Below, piece by piece: positions 32,623 to 44,600 of a stretch of DNA of 64,000 bases. The position numbers were made by a program, and so were the translations under genes. The DNA lies in contig JACVTC010000110.1 of assembly GCA_016946835.1 (NCBI GenBank), positions 112,501 through 176,500 on the forward strand, in the 5' to 3' direction. This DNA is from Neocallimastix lanati (nom. inval.). Its lineage: Eukaryota; Neocallimastigomycota; Neocallimastigomycetes; Neocallimastigales; Neocallimastigaceae. The stretch's first letter is position 1. The number at the start of each line of letters is the position of its first letter. The notes under the pieces are model-generated. The model did no database searches. It had not been told where the DNA came from and worked only from the letters and a program-made list of their open reading frames with translations.

Positions 32623-35029
32623 TTTTTCTTTCTAATCTTTTCCTAGATAAGAGATTTATTAAGATTAGAAGATATTTTTCTTAATTAACCTTATTTTTCA
32701 AAAAGTATAAATAAAGCTCTTGAATTCTCTTTGAGAAATCAAGAGTTATTATTTTAACTATTATAATATAACAATTATTATAAATCAATCATAATAACAA
32801 TATTAAATATTTTTATTTTTAAATAATAAAGATAGTTATTAATAAAATAAATTTTAAAATAAAAAATAAAATAAATAAATAAAATTTTCTTCTTAAAACA
32901 AATCTGTGTTACCTTTGCTAATTGTTTATTATAATTAGTTATAATAAACTCCCAATATTAAGATAAATATAAAAACTTTATTATATTTGTCTCAATTTAA
33001 TAATAATTTTTATTAAGTTATTATTAAGTTGCAATTAATAATTTAATTATAATTAATCTTACAATTAAATTATTACAAATTTAGAAATTAACAATTTGGA
33101 ATAATTAATATTATTTTATTCAAAAAAAATAATAATTAAATAAATAATAAATAATAGATAATAGGAATAAATAATAAATAATAAATTATAAATAATAAAA
33201 AATAAAAAAATAAAAAATAATTAATTAAATATTTAAATATTTAATTACTTAATTATTTAATTATTTAATTAACTTATTAAGCATTAATAAAAATATTTTT
33301 AATAATAATACCAATAATAGTTTATAATAAATAATTATGAAAAAAAATATAACTAAATGAAAAGATAATTAAAATTATTACAATATTTAAATAATTATGC
33401 GGATTAATTAAAATTCTTAAAATAAATAAACAATTATGCTGTTTAAAAAAATAGCATTAATATATTTTATAATTAAATAATATTTATTAATTACTTTATT
33501 ATTATAATTACTATTACTAATATTGTTTTCAATGGTTTTTTCATTTAGTTATATATATTTTTATATAATTATTTATTATAAATTAGTACTTGTATAACTA
33601 AATGAAAAGATCATTAAAGCTCTTAAAATATTTAAATAATTATGCAGGCTAATTAAAATTCTTAAATAAACAATTATGCTGGTTAAAAAAAAAAGGGTTA
33701 GGAAAAAAAAGGGTTAAAATAAACATTATAATATTTTTATAATTAAATATAATTAATATTATTAATTAATTACTTGATTATCATAATTACTATTACTAAT
33801 ACCATTTTCGACATTATTTATTTAAGAAAAACTATATTGAATCAAGATTTAAATGATTAACTAATTTAAATAATATAGATATTAATTTATACGAAATAAT
33901 TAAAAATAGTCATATGAAAAAAGTCCTCAAATTTAATATTTTTAAACAATTACTGTAATTTAATAAAAATTAAAAAGATACGATATATTTATAATTAAAT
34001 ATTACAATTATCTAATAATTATTAAAATTATATATAATTTAAAATTATTTATGTATTCTTTTACTTATTATTTAATAATTTATTTTCTTATTATTTAATT
34101 AAAATGCTACTTATTGTAATATGTCATAAATAGGAAATACATCACATTCATTTTAATTTGTACCCTAATATTATTTATTGTATATTATTAATTATTGTAA
34201 CTATTATAATTACAATTGAAAATTAAACAATTTAATAAAAAAATTAAAATAAAAATTAAAATAAAAATTAAAATATATATTAAAATATATATTAAAATAT
34301 AAATTAAAATTTTATATAAAAAACAAAATATACAATTAAATCTTTATTAAATTTAATTTTTTTAATTAAATAATGATCTAATATCAAATTTTCAAATAAT
34401 AATAATATTATTATTACTATTATTATTATTATTACTATTATTATTATTGTTTTTAGTTTAATATTTATTATTTATTAATAGTTTATTATCTATTCATTTC
34501 ATTTTTTTTTTCAGGGATGTAAATACTATTGTTATAATCTGAAATATATTAATAAAAGAAATAAATGGTTAGAATAAATTATGTTTCTTCTTTATTCTTT
34601 TTTGTTTAATTTTATTTTCTATGATTTTTTATAGTTTTGAATTAATACATTATTTAATACATCTTGATATACAATTCGTGTAACGTATTATATTAAAATT
34701 GAATATAATAAAACTATTGGAAGTGTTTCATTTCTTCAAATGTATCCCATTCAATATATTGCTATTAAGATATTAAGTTATTAAATATTACATATTTGAG
34801 GAAATTAGTATAAAAAGATAAAATAGTTACATTACTATCTTCTTTTAATTTCATTAAAGTAATTGATTTACTAATATCTATAAATATTTATATTTATTTT
34901 GAATAAAATAAATATACATATATTCAAATATAAAATTAGTTAAAATTATAAATATAAAAAATTAAATATATATATATATATATTTATATAAAATAATTTA
35001 ATAAAATAAAAATAAATATATAAATAGCA
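32623..35029. other. AT-rich DNA with a 200-bp duplication
   Basis: No gene found. A perfect-looking inverted repeat CTCTTGATTTCTC/GAGAATTCAAGAG lies at 32716-32746 (opposite strand sense). Two diverged copies of a block with AACTAAATGAAAAGAT, TTAAATAATTATGC and AATTACTATTACTAATA are at about 33345-33545 and 33595-33810; the second also carries GGGTTAGG and GGGTTA (33690-33717). The last 100 bases form an AT-rich leader before the GPH fragment. Confidence 0.6.
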
Positions 35030-35308
35030 ATGTCTGAAGTTGATAAAAGAGATTTAGAAGCCAAAGGTTTCTACAAACTTTCTTGGGTTCAAAGATTCGG
35101 TTTCGCTTCTGGCGATTTAGCCCAAAATTTAATTTATCAAACTGTTGCTTCTCAACTTATGTTCTTCTGTACCGATGTTTATATTTTAGGTGGTGATAGA
35201 AGTAAAGCTGCTGGTATTGCATCTACTTTGATGTTAACCGTTCGTTTTGTAGATATGGTTTGGGATCCAATTGTTGGTGCTTTCATTTATAAGAATCATC
35301 CAGTATAA
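35030..35308 (+). pseudogene. GPH-family sugar:cation symporter, N-terminal fragment
   Basis: 92 codons with normal start context. The sequence (SWVQRFGFASGDLAQNLIYQ, FFCTDVYILGG, AAGIASTLMLTVRFVDMVWD, PIVGAF) matches the first two transmembrane helices and loop of GPH (melibiose carrier-like) transporters, which import sugars with a cation and are normally 450-550 residues. The frame stops at ...KNHPV, where the conserved G-K-x-R loop would be expected. No further exons are seen in the next 1.1 kb; a GTATAA at the break could be a splice donor, but no acceptor leads to transporter sequence. Probably truncated by rearrangement. Confidence 0.75.
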
Positions 35309-36455
35309 TTGTTATTATAAACTCATGTATTTATTTTTATTTTCATAATAATAATAATTTTCTATTTTAAAATGTATTATTATTATCTCAATAATAATTA
35401 TAAAATCATGTATTAATTATTATTTTATAATAATAATAATTACTTAATATTTAAAGTTATAACTCACTTGCCAAAATTATTTTCTTAATAATAATAATTC
35501 TCTAGAATAGTTTAGAATTCTTTATTCACTTACCAAAATTATTATTTAATAATAATAATTTACTAGAATAGTTTAGAATTCATTATTAAAAATCTTATTT
35601 TCTAGTCTCTAAAATAATATAAAAAACTTATATTTTCTAAAATCTTATATTTTCTAATCTCTAGAATAGTTTTAAAAATCTTTTTAAGATAAAAATCTTA
35701 TTTTCTATTATTATTTGTTTAAAATAATAATAGTCGCTAGAATAGTTTAGTATTAAAGTTCATAAAAAATCAATAGTGATTTTTCCATAATTTATATATA
35801 CATTAATTAATGTATTAACTATTTTGATTAATTTTATTAAATAAAATTAAAACGTTTAAAACCTAACCCTCAACTTTTTATCCAATAATTTTAAAAATAC
35901 TCATTACAATGTATCAAAAAATAATTAATACAAATACATTTATTATTCATTCAAACAATAAAAAAAAATTAAATCCAATCATAAATGCAAAAAAAAAAAA
36001 AAAATTTTAAATCAATCAAAAATACAAAAAAAAAAAAAATGAACCAATAAAAAGTACTAAAAATTTTTTTCGATAAAATCAAATATTTTTAACTTGAAGC
36101 CATACAAAAAATAAAAAAAATTCAATATAATCAAATAATTGACATTTAAAGCCATATAAAAAATAAAAAAATTTAATACAATTATAAAATTTCAATTTTT
36201 TATCCAATAAAAATAAAAATGTATTAAAAAATATATATAAATATTTTTCATCACATATATTATAATATAATTAACATTATATTTAAATACAAAAAAATAA
36301 TACAAAAAAAATCTACAAAAAAAATTACAAAAAAAAAATTTCAAAAAAATTATACAAAAAAAAAAAAAAAAAAAAAAAAAAAATAATTATTAAAAAAAAA
36401 AAAATAATAATAATTTATTTCTCCTAATGTATTTAAGAATATTCACATTATATAA
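35309..36455. other. AT-rich DNA with a 60-bp duplication and a possible LINE/telomere relic
   Basis: A unit with ATAATAATAATTCTCTAGAA and TAGTTTAGAATTC repeats at about 35461-35580 and partially near 35740. At 35845-35875 AAAACGTTTAAAACCTAACCCTC resembles the LINE 3' junctions at 51640-51681 and 56560-56592 (AAACG...TATAAAACC followed by CTAACCCTC). Long A runs follow. TATAA at 36451-36455 is the left target copy of the copia element. Confidence 0.6.
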
Positions 36456-36715
36456 TGTTAGAAATAAGTTTAATATGGTTAATATAAAATTAATATATAA
36501 TTAATAAATATAAATATAGTTAATAATAAATAATTATAATATCATAAACATAAAATATATGTATAAATGTTAGTGGCGTATTATATCAGATGATATATAC
36601 CACACATATATATATGTAAAGTTATTATAAAATGTATGTTATAAATAATCAACAATGTAATATTTTAATATACGAAACTTTTAATAATAAATAAATAAAG
36701 TGTAATTTTATAACA
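36456..36715 (+). repeat. Copia 5' LTR
   Basis: Begins TGTTAGAAATAAG and ends TTATAACA. It differs from the 3' LTR at five positions, in ATATGGTT, GTAAAGTT, TGTATGTT and ATACGAAAC. The following GATTAAGAGTCTCAAGACTC should include the primer-binding site; it contains a palindrome and no tRNA match is recognised. Confidence 0.95.
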
Positions 36716-36852
36716 GATTAAGAGTCTCAAGACTCTACGTTAATAATAGTGAATTTATATATGTGTTTTTAAATTTTAAAAAGTGTGTGTTTTAAAATTC
36801 TAAATAGTGTATTTTAGAGTGAAATAAATTTTAATAAAATTAAATAAATAAA

Positions 36853-38052
36853 ATGAGTAATAAGGAGGAGAATGGAACTAAAGATATTTTAGATAGTTCC
36901 AACTACAGATTATGGAAGCAACAATTATATTTGCTTCTAAAAGAAAAGAAATTAGAACAACATGTTCTAGGAGAATCAATTAAAAAAGTTTCAAGTGATA
37001 AACTTAGTGAGGAAAAGAAGAGATCATTAACCTTAGTTGATGGAACAACAGATATTTACTACAGTGAAGATACTTCAGAAAAATCTATCACTGATGATGC
37101 TACCGCTAAGAAATTTCTCATGAATAGTATTTCAAATGATTTAGCAAGTAAAATAGATTTTATATCATCAACTGCATATGAAATTTTCAAACTAATAGCT
37201 ACATTAAATCAACGTAGTAGAAGTGAAAGAATAGAAGAAATTAAAGAAGAACTAATAAAGTTAAAATATGATCCAGATAATGATGGAGCCTTATCTATAT
37301 TCATATCTGATATGAATTTAAAATTCAAGTAATTAGAAAATCTTAAAGAAAAATTAGAATATCAAGATAAATTTAATTATTTGTATAGTGCTATTCCAGA
37401 AGATTTAGATATAAAATCAAATATCTTGAGTTGTGAACCTAACTGGGAAGAAACAACTTCACATCTAATTAAAGTTTCTCAACAATTAAAGAGCATACAA
37501 GAAATTATTATTAAAAAGGAAGAAAGAGCCTCTACTTCACTAAATGTTGAAACAAAAATTAAATCTAATTATATTCGTGATAATCAAAATAATAATAATA
37601 AAACTCGTAATAATTATAATCAAAATCAAAAAGGTAATAATTACAGTCAAAATCAGAAAAGAAATACCTATTATGATAATAATAATAAATCAAGAAATTA
37701 TAATAATAATAACCAACAAAATAAATCAAATAAAAATAATATTAAATGTTGGAATTGTGGAAGGTTTGGTCATTTTTCTGATGAATGCAGATTTAAAGAC
37801 AATAGTTACAAAAATAATAATAAAAGAAATAAGAATCAACAAAAACGAAATAACTACAATAGAGGGAGGCACCATATAAACAAAATACAATGTAAAAATG
37901 CCGAAGTAAATAATATAAATAAAGATTATATTGATAAACACGAAGAATATTTCTTCGATATTTCTTCGAAGATTATAATGATTCATATAATTTTGAATCA
38001 AATAATACTTTTTGCAATTATTCAAAAAACCTTTTGCCAATGCAAAAACTAA
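36853..38052 (+). pseudogene. Copia gag
   Basis: Frame from ATG 36853, interrupted by a TAA at 37330. The N-terminal part (LDSSNYRLWKQQLYLLLKEK) is the typical copia gag start. An Asn/Lys-rich linker leads to a zinc knuckle CWNCGRFGHFSDEC (37747-37788), CX2CX4HX4C. Near 37950 an 11-bp tandem duplication (ATATTTCTTCG twice) shifts the frame before the protease. Gag forms the virus-like particle and binds the RNA. Confidence 0.88.
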
Positions 38053-39826
38053 AATATTACACGTGCAGTAATTCATCAGAAGATAAGAAAAACAATAAAA
38101 ATGATAAAAACAAATTGAACGCGTGGACACTTGATTCCGGAACTACCTACCATATGACCGGAGATTTAGAATGTCTATCCAATATAACAAAGTTTAATAA
38201 AAGAATATATTTCGCAAATGGAGAAAATGTAAAATCAAAATTTATAGGAACATATAAAGGATATATTAATGATAATAAAATAAATTTAAAAAATGTCTTA
38301 TATGTACCTGTATTCAAGAGGAATTTAATATCAATAGACTGTCTTAGTGATCAATATTTTAAAACAATTTTTCAAAAGATTAATAATAAAAATAATGTAA
38401 CTATTTACAACAAAAACAATAATAAAATAAAAAGTACCTGTGCTAATGAATCCAGAACTTACACTATATGAACCTCTAAAAGAAAAATTGAATTTACAAA
38501 TAACTTTCTTTGTAACAATATTTCTTCTGAATCTGAAAAAGATGATAATATGAATACATGGCATCGGAGATTAGGTCACTTTAATATTAATAGTTTAAAA
38601 AATATTTTATCAAAAATTGAAAATAAAAATAAATGTAAAATATGTGCCCACTCCAAATTAAGAAATTTTCCGTTCCATACTAATGAAAGAAGGGCTTCTG
38701 AGCCATTTGAGAGAGTCCATATGGATACAGCCTCCTTGAAGCAAAGTTCACTTTATGGAAATAAATGTTTTTTAACTATTCTGGATGACTATTCTAGATA
38801 CGGATGGGTCATCTTTTGTAAATCTAAGAGTGAAGTTTTTAATATTTTTCTAAATTGGTATAATAGAGTTAAAAATATTTTTAATAAAACTATAAAATAT
38901 TTACATTCGGATAATGGTACCGAATTATAAATAATAAATTTAATGAATTTTGTAATATGAACGGTATTATTTTTGAACATACTATTCCTAACAACCCGCA
39001 ACAAAATGGTAGAGTTGAACGTCTTCATGGAACTTTATTACCTAGTGCTAGAGCAATGTTAGAAGATGCTCATTTAAATCATGTATTTTGGGAGGACGCT
39101 ATTACTACAGCTAATTATATACATAATAGAATCCACCATAAAGGTAATAATAATAATATTCCTTACGAACTTTTATATAATGAAAAAGTGGACTTTAAAA
39201 AATTTAAAGTTTTTGGATGTCAGGTTTTCTATTACGTTCCTAAACAATTCCGTAAAAAATTGTCAAACTCTGCTCTTCCAGGAATTTTTATCGGTTATGA
39301 TCAAAATCGCTCTGCTTACAAAATATACGATATTACTAATAATAAAGTTATCCTTTCCCGTTCGGTTGTCTTTTTTGAGGATACTCCCGGCAATTGTAAC
39401 TCTCCTTCTTCTATTCCTGAATTTATAAATTTTACTCCATATTATGAAATCGGGGGAGACAATAATGATGATGATTTTGACTTTCATTTAAATACTGATA
39501 ATACTGATAATAACATTAATAATAATAACATTAATAATAATAACATTAATAATGACAATAATAATATTAATAACGATAATGATACTAATAATTATAATAA
39601 TAATAATATGAATACTAATAATAATAATAATGATTTAAGTAACACAAATAATAATATAAATAATTTTATAAATGAAAATAATAATAATAATATAAATAAT
39701 TTAAATAATTTACCATATTACTATAATAGTAATATAAATTATTATGATCCTTCTATTTATGGTAAAAATTTTTATGGCCAATATAATTATAATACTCCAA
39801 ATTATTATTTGCCATATTATAATTAA
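38034..39826 (+). pseudogene. Copia protease and integrase
   Basis: Protease with LDSGTTYHMTGD (38130-38163). A TGA at 38469 separates it from integrase: zinc finger WHRRLGH...CKICAHSK, catalytic D in VHMDTA, D in LHSDNGTE (where a 1-bp loss after GTE shifts frame at about 38930), and E in NGRVERLHG after the shift. The C-terminal part (YELLYNEKVDFKKFKVFGCQ, GIFIGYD, NKVILSRSVVFFED) is typical of copia integrases. From 39490 the protein becomes Asn-rich low complexity. Confidence 0.88.
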
Positions 39827-40440
39827 TAATTTAAAACAAAATTTTTCTTCTCCTGTTTTAAATTATCCTCATTTAAATTTTCAAAGTGGCCATTTAAATA
39901 ATTTAAATGTAAATTTTGAAAATGATAATAATTTAAAGGATTATAATGATAATAATTTATTTTCTGAAAATGATAAAATTAAAAATAATAATTTAATTAA
40001 TAATAATAATTTAAATAACAATAATAATAATTCTAATTTAAACATAAACAATGAAAATTTAAATTCAAATTTAAAATTTAAAAATAATCAAAATAAAATT
40101 CAGGAACATACAATAAACAATTCAGGAAATAATACCAATTTAAATAATAATCAGGAAATATTAAATAACATTGATAATAATAATAATATTAATAATAAAG
40201 GTAATTATTTTGAATTAAGAAATTTAATTAAAGATAATTTAAATTTAAATAAAGTAAATAATAATTTAAGAAATGTAAACAAAGAATTAAATTTAAATAA
40301 CAAAAATGTAAGTAAAGAGTTAAATTTTAATAATAATGTGAATAATAATATTAATAATAACAATGGTAAAAATGACGAAATTGTAAGTAAAAATACAAAT
40401 TTACATAATGAAATTAACTTATTCAAAAATTGAAAATTCC
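39490..40440 (+). repeat. Asn-codon-rich low-complexity linker of the copia polyprotein
   Basis: About 950 bp dominated by AAT and related codons between integrase and RT, with two frame changes (near 39820 and 40420). It encodes poly-Asn with Asp, Leu and Lys. Such expansion is unusual in length for a copia integrase-RT linker, but fits the general Asn bias of this genome. Confidence 0.75.
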
Positions 40441-42089
40441 GAAAACAAAAATTTTAATAAACTTAATGCTGTTAAAAGAAAATTTAATGGAGAAATTGTA
40501 AATGATATTAATAAAAAAATAAAAAATTTAGCTAATTTTGAATTATTTTCATGTAATAATGAAATATTAAAACATCCTTTAAGTTTTAAAGAAATTTATG
40601 GACGACCTGATGAAAAACTATGGCTAAAGGCTGTGGAGAACGAATTAAATAATATGAAAAATAAAAGGGTATATAAATATGTCTCTTATATTCCAAAAGA
40701 TAAGAATGTAATATCCTGTAGATGGGTATTTACATATAAAAAGGACGATAAAGGTAAAATAAATAAATATAAAGCTAGATTAGTTGCAAGAGGTTTTTCA
40801 CAAATACTAGGTATAGATTATAGAGAAACTTTTTCACCAACTTTAAAACAAGACTCATTAAGAATAATAACAGCTTTTGCTGTTTATTACAATTTTAATA
40901 TTTATCAATTAGATATAAAGGCTGCTTACTTAAATGCTGATTTAGAAGAAGAACTATATATGGATATTCCACAAGGTGATAAAAATTATAATAATGGATT
41001 CTGGAAATTAAATAAAGCTATATATGGACTTAAACAGGCAGGTAGATTGTGGAATTTTAAAATTAATGATACATTACTAGAATTAGGATTTAATAGATGT
41101 AAAAGTGAACCTTGTGTATATATAAAAAAGGATAGAAATAATAATATTATATGTATTTTAGCTATTTATGTAGAAGATATTTTAATAGCTGGTAAAAATA
41201 AAGAAATAAATAAAATTAGAGAAGGAATTAAAAGTAAATTTGAATTAAGTGACATTGGTGAATAGATTTCATAATAGGAATAAAATTTGTTAAATGTAAT
41301 GATGGTTATATATTACATCAATCACAATATGTAGATAAAATACTAGATGAATTTAAAATTGATAAATATGATGAAACATCAAACATGATGTATTATAAAA
41401 ATGAAAAACTTAGTAAGAAAAAATTCAACCAAAAATTATATATGAAGGCTGTTGGATGTTTATTATATTTAGCTATAGGAACAAGACCAGATATAATGTT
41501 TGCTACTAGTAAAGCTTCAAGAAAAAATCAGGATCCCACTTACGAAGATTGGTTCAACGTTTTAAAAATTTTTAGATATTTAAATGGAACCAAATATTAT
41601 GGATTAAAATTTACTAACAATATTGATTTAAATATTTTTGTTGATGCCGATTTAGGTGGAGACGAAAGAACAAAAAGGTCAACTACTGGTTTTTTAATTT
41701 TAATGGGTTCTACACCAGTCACATGGTATTCCAAGCTTCAACAATGTGTAACAGTGTCAACAGCTGAAAGCGAATATTATAGTTTAAATGAATGTGCTCT
41801 TAAATGCTTATGGATAAAAAATTTCTTGGATGAATTAAATATTAATACAGGATGTATGACAATTAAAATAGATAATAAAGCTGCCATATATAACAGTAAA
41901 AATGAAACAATTAATCCCAAGTCAAGACATATAGATTTAAAATATCACAAAATTAGAGAATTGGTAAAAGAAAATAAAATTGATTTAAAATATATAAAAT
42001 CACAATATAATTTAGCTGATGGACTAACTAAATATTTAAATGGTACTTTAACTAATAAATTTAGAAATACTTTACTATATAAAATTTAG
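40408..42089 (+). pseudogene. Copia reverse transcriptase and RNase H
   Basis: RT frame 40408-41265 has WLKAVENELNNM, SCRWVFTYKKD, KARLVARGFSQ, YQLDIKAAYLNADLEEELYM and YGLKQAGRLWN. The catalytic box reads YVED where YVDD is expected (near 41169), changing one metal ligand. A 1-bp loss at about 41263 shifts the frame. The RNase H/C-terminal frame (41385-42089) has GCLLYLAIGTRPDI, FVDADLGGDERTKRSTTGF, STAESEYYSLNECA and the end KSQYNLADGLTK. Not functional as a single polyprotein. Confidence 0.9.
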
Positions 42090-42110
42090 TATATTAAACT
42101 TACGAGGGAG

Positions 42111-42370
42111 TGTTAGAAATAAGTTTAATATAGTTAATATAAAATTAATATATAATTAATAAATATAAATATAGTTAATAATAAATAATTATAATATCAT
42201 AAACATAAAATATATGTATAAATGTTAGTGGCGTATTATATCAGATGATATATACCACACATATATATATGTAAAATTATTATAAAATGTATATTATAAA
42301 TAATCAACAATGTAATATTTTAATATAGGGAACTTTTAATAATAAATAAATAAAGTGTAATTTTATAACA
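42111..42370 (+). repeat. Copia 3' LTR
   Basis: Same 260-bp sequence as the 5' LTR apart from five substitutions; preceded by the purine tract and followed by the target copy TATAA. Confidence 0.95.
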
Positions 42371-42375
42371 TATAA

Positions 42376-42644
42376 TAATAGAAAGTTTTATTATTATATA
42401 ATAGATATGATATGAAATGAAAATAAAAACCTTAATTATTAATAAATTATTTTATTAATAATTACATAAAAATAAATCAATTAATCACTTGATTAATTAT
42501 CATATGATTTATAAAATGATTCAGAAATAACGTGATATAAGATAAATTTATGTAAAATCATAAATTCTCTAAAAATACATAAAATTAATGTAAACATAAA
42601 ATTTATAACATAAATTTTATGTTATGTAAATATGTAAATAATTT
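42376..42644 (-). repeat. Dispersed host repeat, copy B (left part)
   Basis: About 42420-42551 is the reverse complement of 3172-3325, and 42570-42625 matches 10840-10905. TAAATTTAT at 42543-42551 is the uninterrupted version of the MULE target at 3171. The final AAATAATTT (42636-42644) is the left target copy of element 3. Confidence 0.8.
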
Positions 42645-42839
42645 GAGTGTGTGTCATTTCGTAAAAATTCATTTCGGAAAAGTTTCATTTCGCAAAATTT
42701 TTTGTGTCATTTCGCAAAAGTTCATTTCGCAAAAATTTCATTTCGGAAAAGTTTCATTTCGCAAAATTTTAATAAATAGATAAATAAATAATAAAATAAA
42801 TAAATAAATAAATAATAAAAAAATAAAAAAAAAAAGAAT

Positions 42840-42995
42840 TATAAAATATAAAATAAAAAATAAAAAATAAAAAATAAAAAATAAAAATAAAAAAAAAAAA
42901 ATAAAAAATATAAAATATAAAATATAAAATATAAAAAAAAAATATAAAATATAAAATATAAAAATATAAAATATAAAAATATAAAATAAAAAATA

Positions 42996-43039
<44 letters not shown>

Positions 43040-43124
43040 AAAAAAAAAATATAAAGTATAAAATATAAAAAAAAATATAAAATATAAAATATAAAATATA
43101 AAATATAAAATAAAAATAAAAAAT

Positions 43125-43155
<31 letters not shown>

Positions 43156-43385
43156 AATAAAAAATAAAAAATAAAAATAAAAAATATAAAATAAAAAATA
43201 AAAAAAAATAAAAAAAATATAAAAAATATAAAATAAAAATATAAAATATAAAATATAAAATAAAAATAAAATATATAAAATATAAAATATAAAATAAAAA
43301 TAAAAAATAAAAAATATAAAATATAAAATATAAAATAAAAATAAAAAATATAAAATATAAAATATAAAATATAAATATAAAATAA
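42840..43385 (-). repeat. Degenerate ATATTTT array in element 3
   Basis: Mixture of TATAAAA, AAAAAT and AT dinucleotide runs. Minus-strand open frames across it (213 and 220 codons) are Phe/Ile/Leu/Tyr-only artefacts. Confidence 0.9.
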
Positions 43386-43389
43386 AAAA

Positions 43390-43455
43390 ATAGATACCAC
43401 CTAAAATCATCCTAATTTTGTGCTACTTTTAACTCCCTTTTTTATGATGTCCTCA

Positions 43456-43493
<38 letters not shown>

Positions 43494-43600
43494 GAATTAT
43501 TTATAAATATTTCTTTTATTAAAAAAATTTATTAGCAATTTAAGATTTTTAAAATACTGCGCAAGGACTTAAAAGGTGTAAAATGATCAATTAATTATTT
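43390..43600 (-). repeat. Conserved internal module, element 3
   Basis: Reverse complement of the module in elements 1 and 2: CACCTAAAATCATCCTAATTT, TTTTAACTCCCTTTTTTATG, a long T-run, then AATACTGCGCAAGGACTTAA and AAGGTGTAAAA. Conservation is nearly perfect to element 2 outside the homopolymer. Confidence 0.85.
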
Positions 43601-44090
43601 AAATATTATTTTTTAATATTTTTTTTAATTTAACAATTATATTTTAAATTATTATCCTTTACATCTTTTAAATTATTAATACTAAATTCTTATATATATT
43701 TTAAAAAATTATAAAACGTTTAAAACATATGATAAAATATTTTATTTTTTTAAAGCGTTAATTCTAATGAATATTTATTATTATATAATGTATATTTATT
43801 ATATATATGTCCATATATATATATATATGTATATTTTTTTTAAAAAATTTAATTTTAAAATTTATTTATTTATTATAGTTTTATATATTTATTTTTATTT
43901 ATTTAGTTTTTTATTTAAATTATATATATTATTTATTTATTTTATTATTAATTTATTTATTTATTAAAAATTTTACGAAATGACACTTTTCCGAAATGAA
44001 ATTTTGCGAAATGAAACTTTTTATGTAAATTTTCCGAAATGAAACTTTCCGAAATGAAATTTTGCGAAATGCTCCTCCCCCAAATAATTT

Positions 44091-44600
44091 ATATATAAAT
44101 TAATTAAGTTTTATTTTATTTCATTTTAATTATTTTTATTATATTTTATTATATTTTTATATGTTCAAATTATTATAAATATTTTATTATTTATATTATA
44201 CTTTTTATAATATTCAACTAAATATTTAATTCTTATTATTTTAAAATAGTTTATAATTAAAGAGTATTATATAAAGAATACCTTTTTCTTTATATTTATT
44301 CTTTGTAATTTTGCAGTTTTGCAAATTGCCATTCATGTAATTCAAATAGTTAAAATTATAATAACAAATTGCCAAAATAAATATATTTTATTAGTAAAAT
44401 TAGTTTAATGATATTTAATATGAATTTATAAAAATTATTAGTTAATTAAATAAATTTAAATTATAAAATAAATAAATAAATATTTAATAAATAAGTAAAT
44501 AAAATTATATTATATTAATTAATTACATAAATAAATTCATATAACTTCTCCCAATAAGAGACTGAACCAAGGTGTACTTTATCAGATAGTCCAAATACAT
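44091..44600 (-). repeat. Host repeat, copy B (right part) with tRNA-like relic
   Basis: Matches 12700-13165: TTATTATTTTAAAATAGTTT, AAGAATAC, TTTTTCTTTAT, and at 44540-44582 CTTCTCCCAATAAGAGACTG...GGTGTACTTTATCAG. Its minus strand has GGTTCAGTCTC followed by TTGGGAGAA, like a tRNA T-arm and acceptor end, but no full cloverleaf can be folded. Confidence 0.65.

Larger units (their letters stand above)
36456..42370 (+). mobile_element. Ty1/copia retrotransposon, complete ends, broken polyprotein
   Basis: 5,915 bp bounded by two 260-bp LTRs (36456-36715 and 42111-42370; five mismatches) and a TATAA target duplication (36451-36455, 42371-42375). Domain order gag, protease, integrase, reverse transcriptase, RNase H defines the copia superfamily. 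A purine tract ACGAGGGAG precedes the 3' LTR. The high LTR identity implies recent insertion, but the polyprotein has at least two stops and five frameshifts. Confidence 0.95.
42645..44081. mobile_element. Non-autonomous MULE-like element 3 with exact 9-bp target duplication
   Basis: Flanked by AAATAATTT at 42636-42644 and 44082-44090. Left terminus GAGTGTGTGTCATTTCG, right terminus read inward GGGGGAGGAGCATTTCGC, so it is inverted relative to element 2. Both ends carry several CATTTCG(C/G) units (left about 130 bp, right about 110 bp). Interior: degenerate ATATAAA array (42840-43385), the conserved module reversed (43390-43600) with a T-run of about 36, then AT-rich sequence. No transposase. 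Length 1,437 bp. Confidence 0.9.

Noticed and set aside
32618-33200. 5' LTR of the gypsy element right of the telomeric tract
   Set aside because: No copy of the 26396-26965 sequence is visible there; only a short shared word (ATAAACA(A/G)TTAGCAA).
15851-37332. Reassigned TAA codon to explain in-frame stops at 15851, 17569, 18916, 21446, 21632 and 37330
   Set aside because: Complete genes end in TAA, and the affected elements also contain TGA, TAG and frameshifts, so decay is the simpler explanation.
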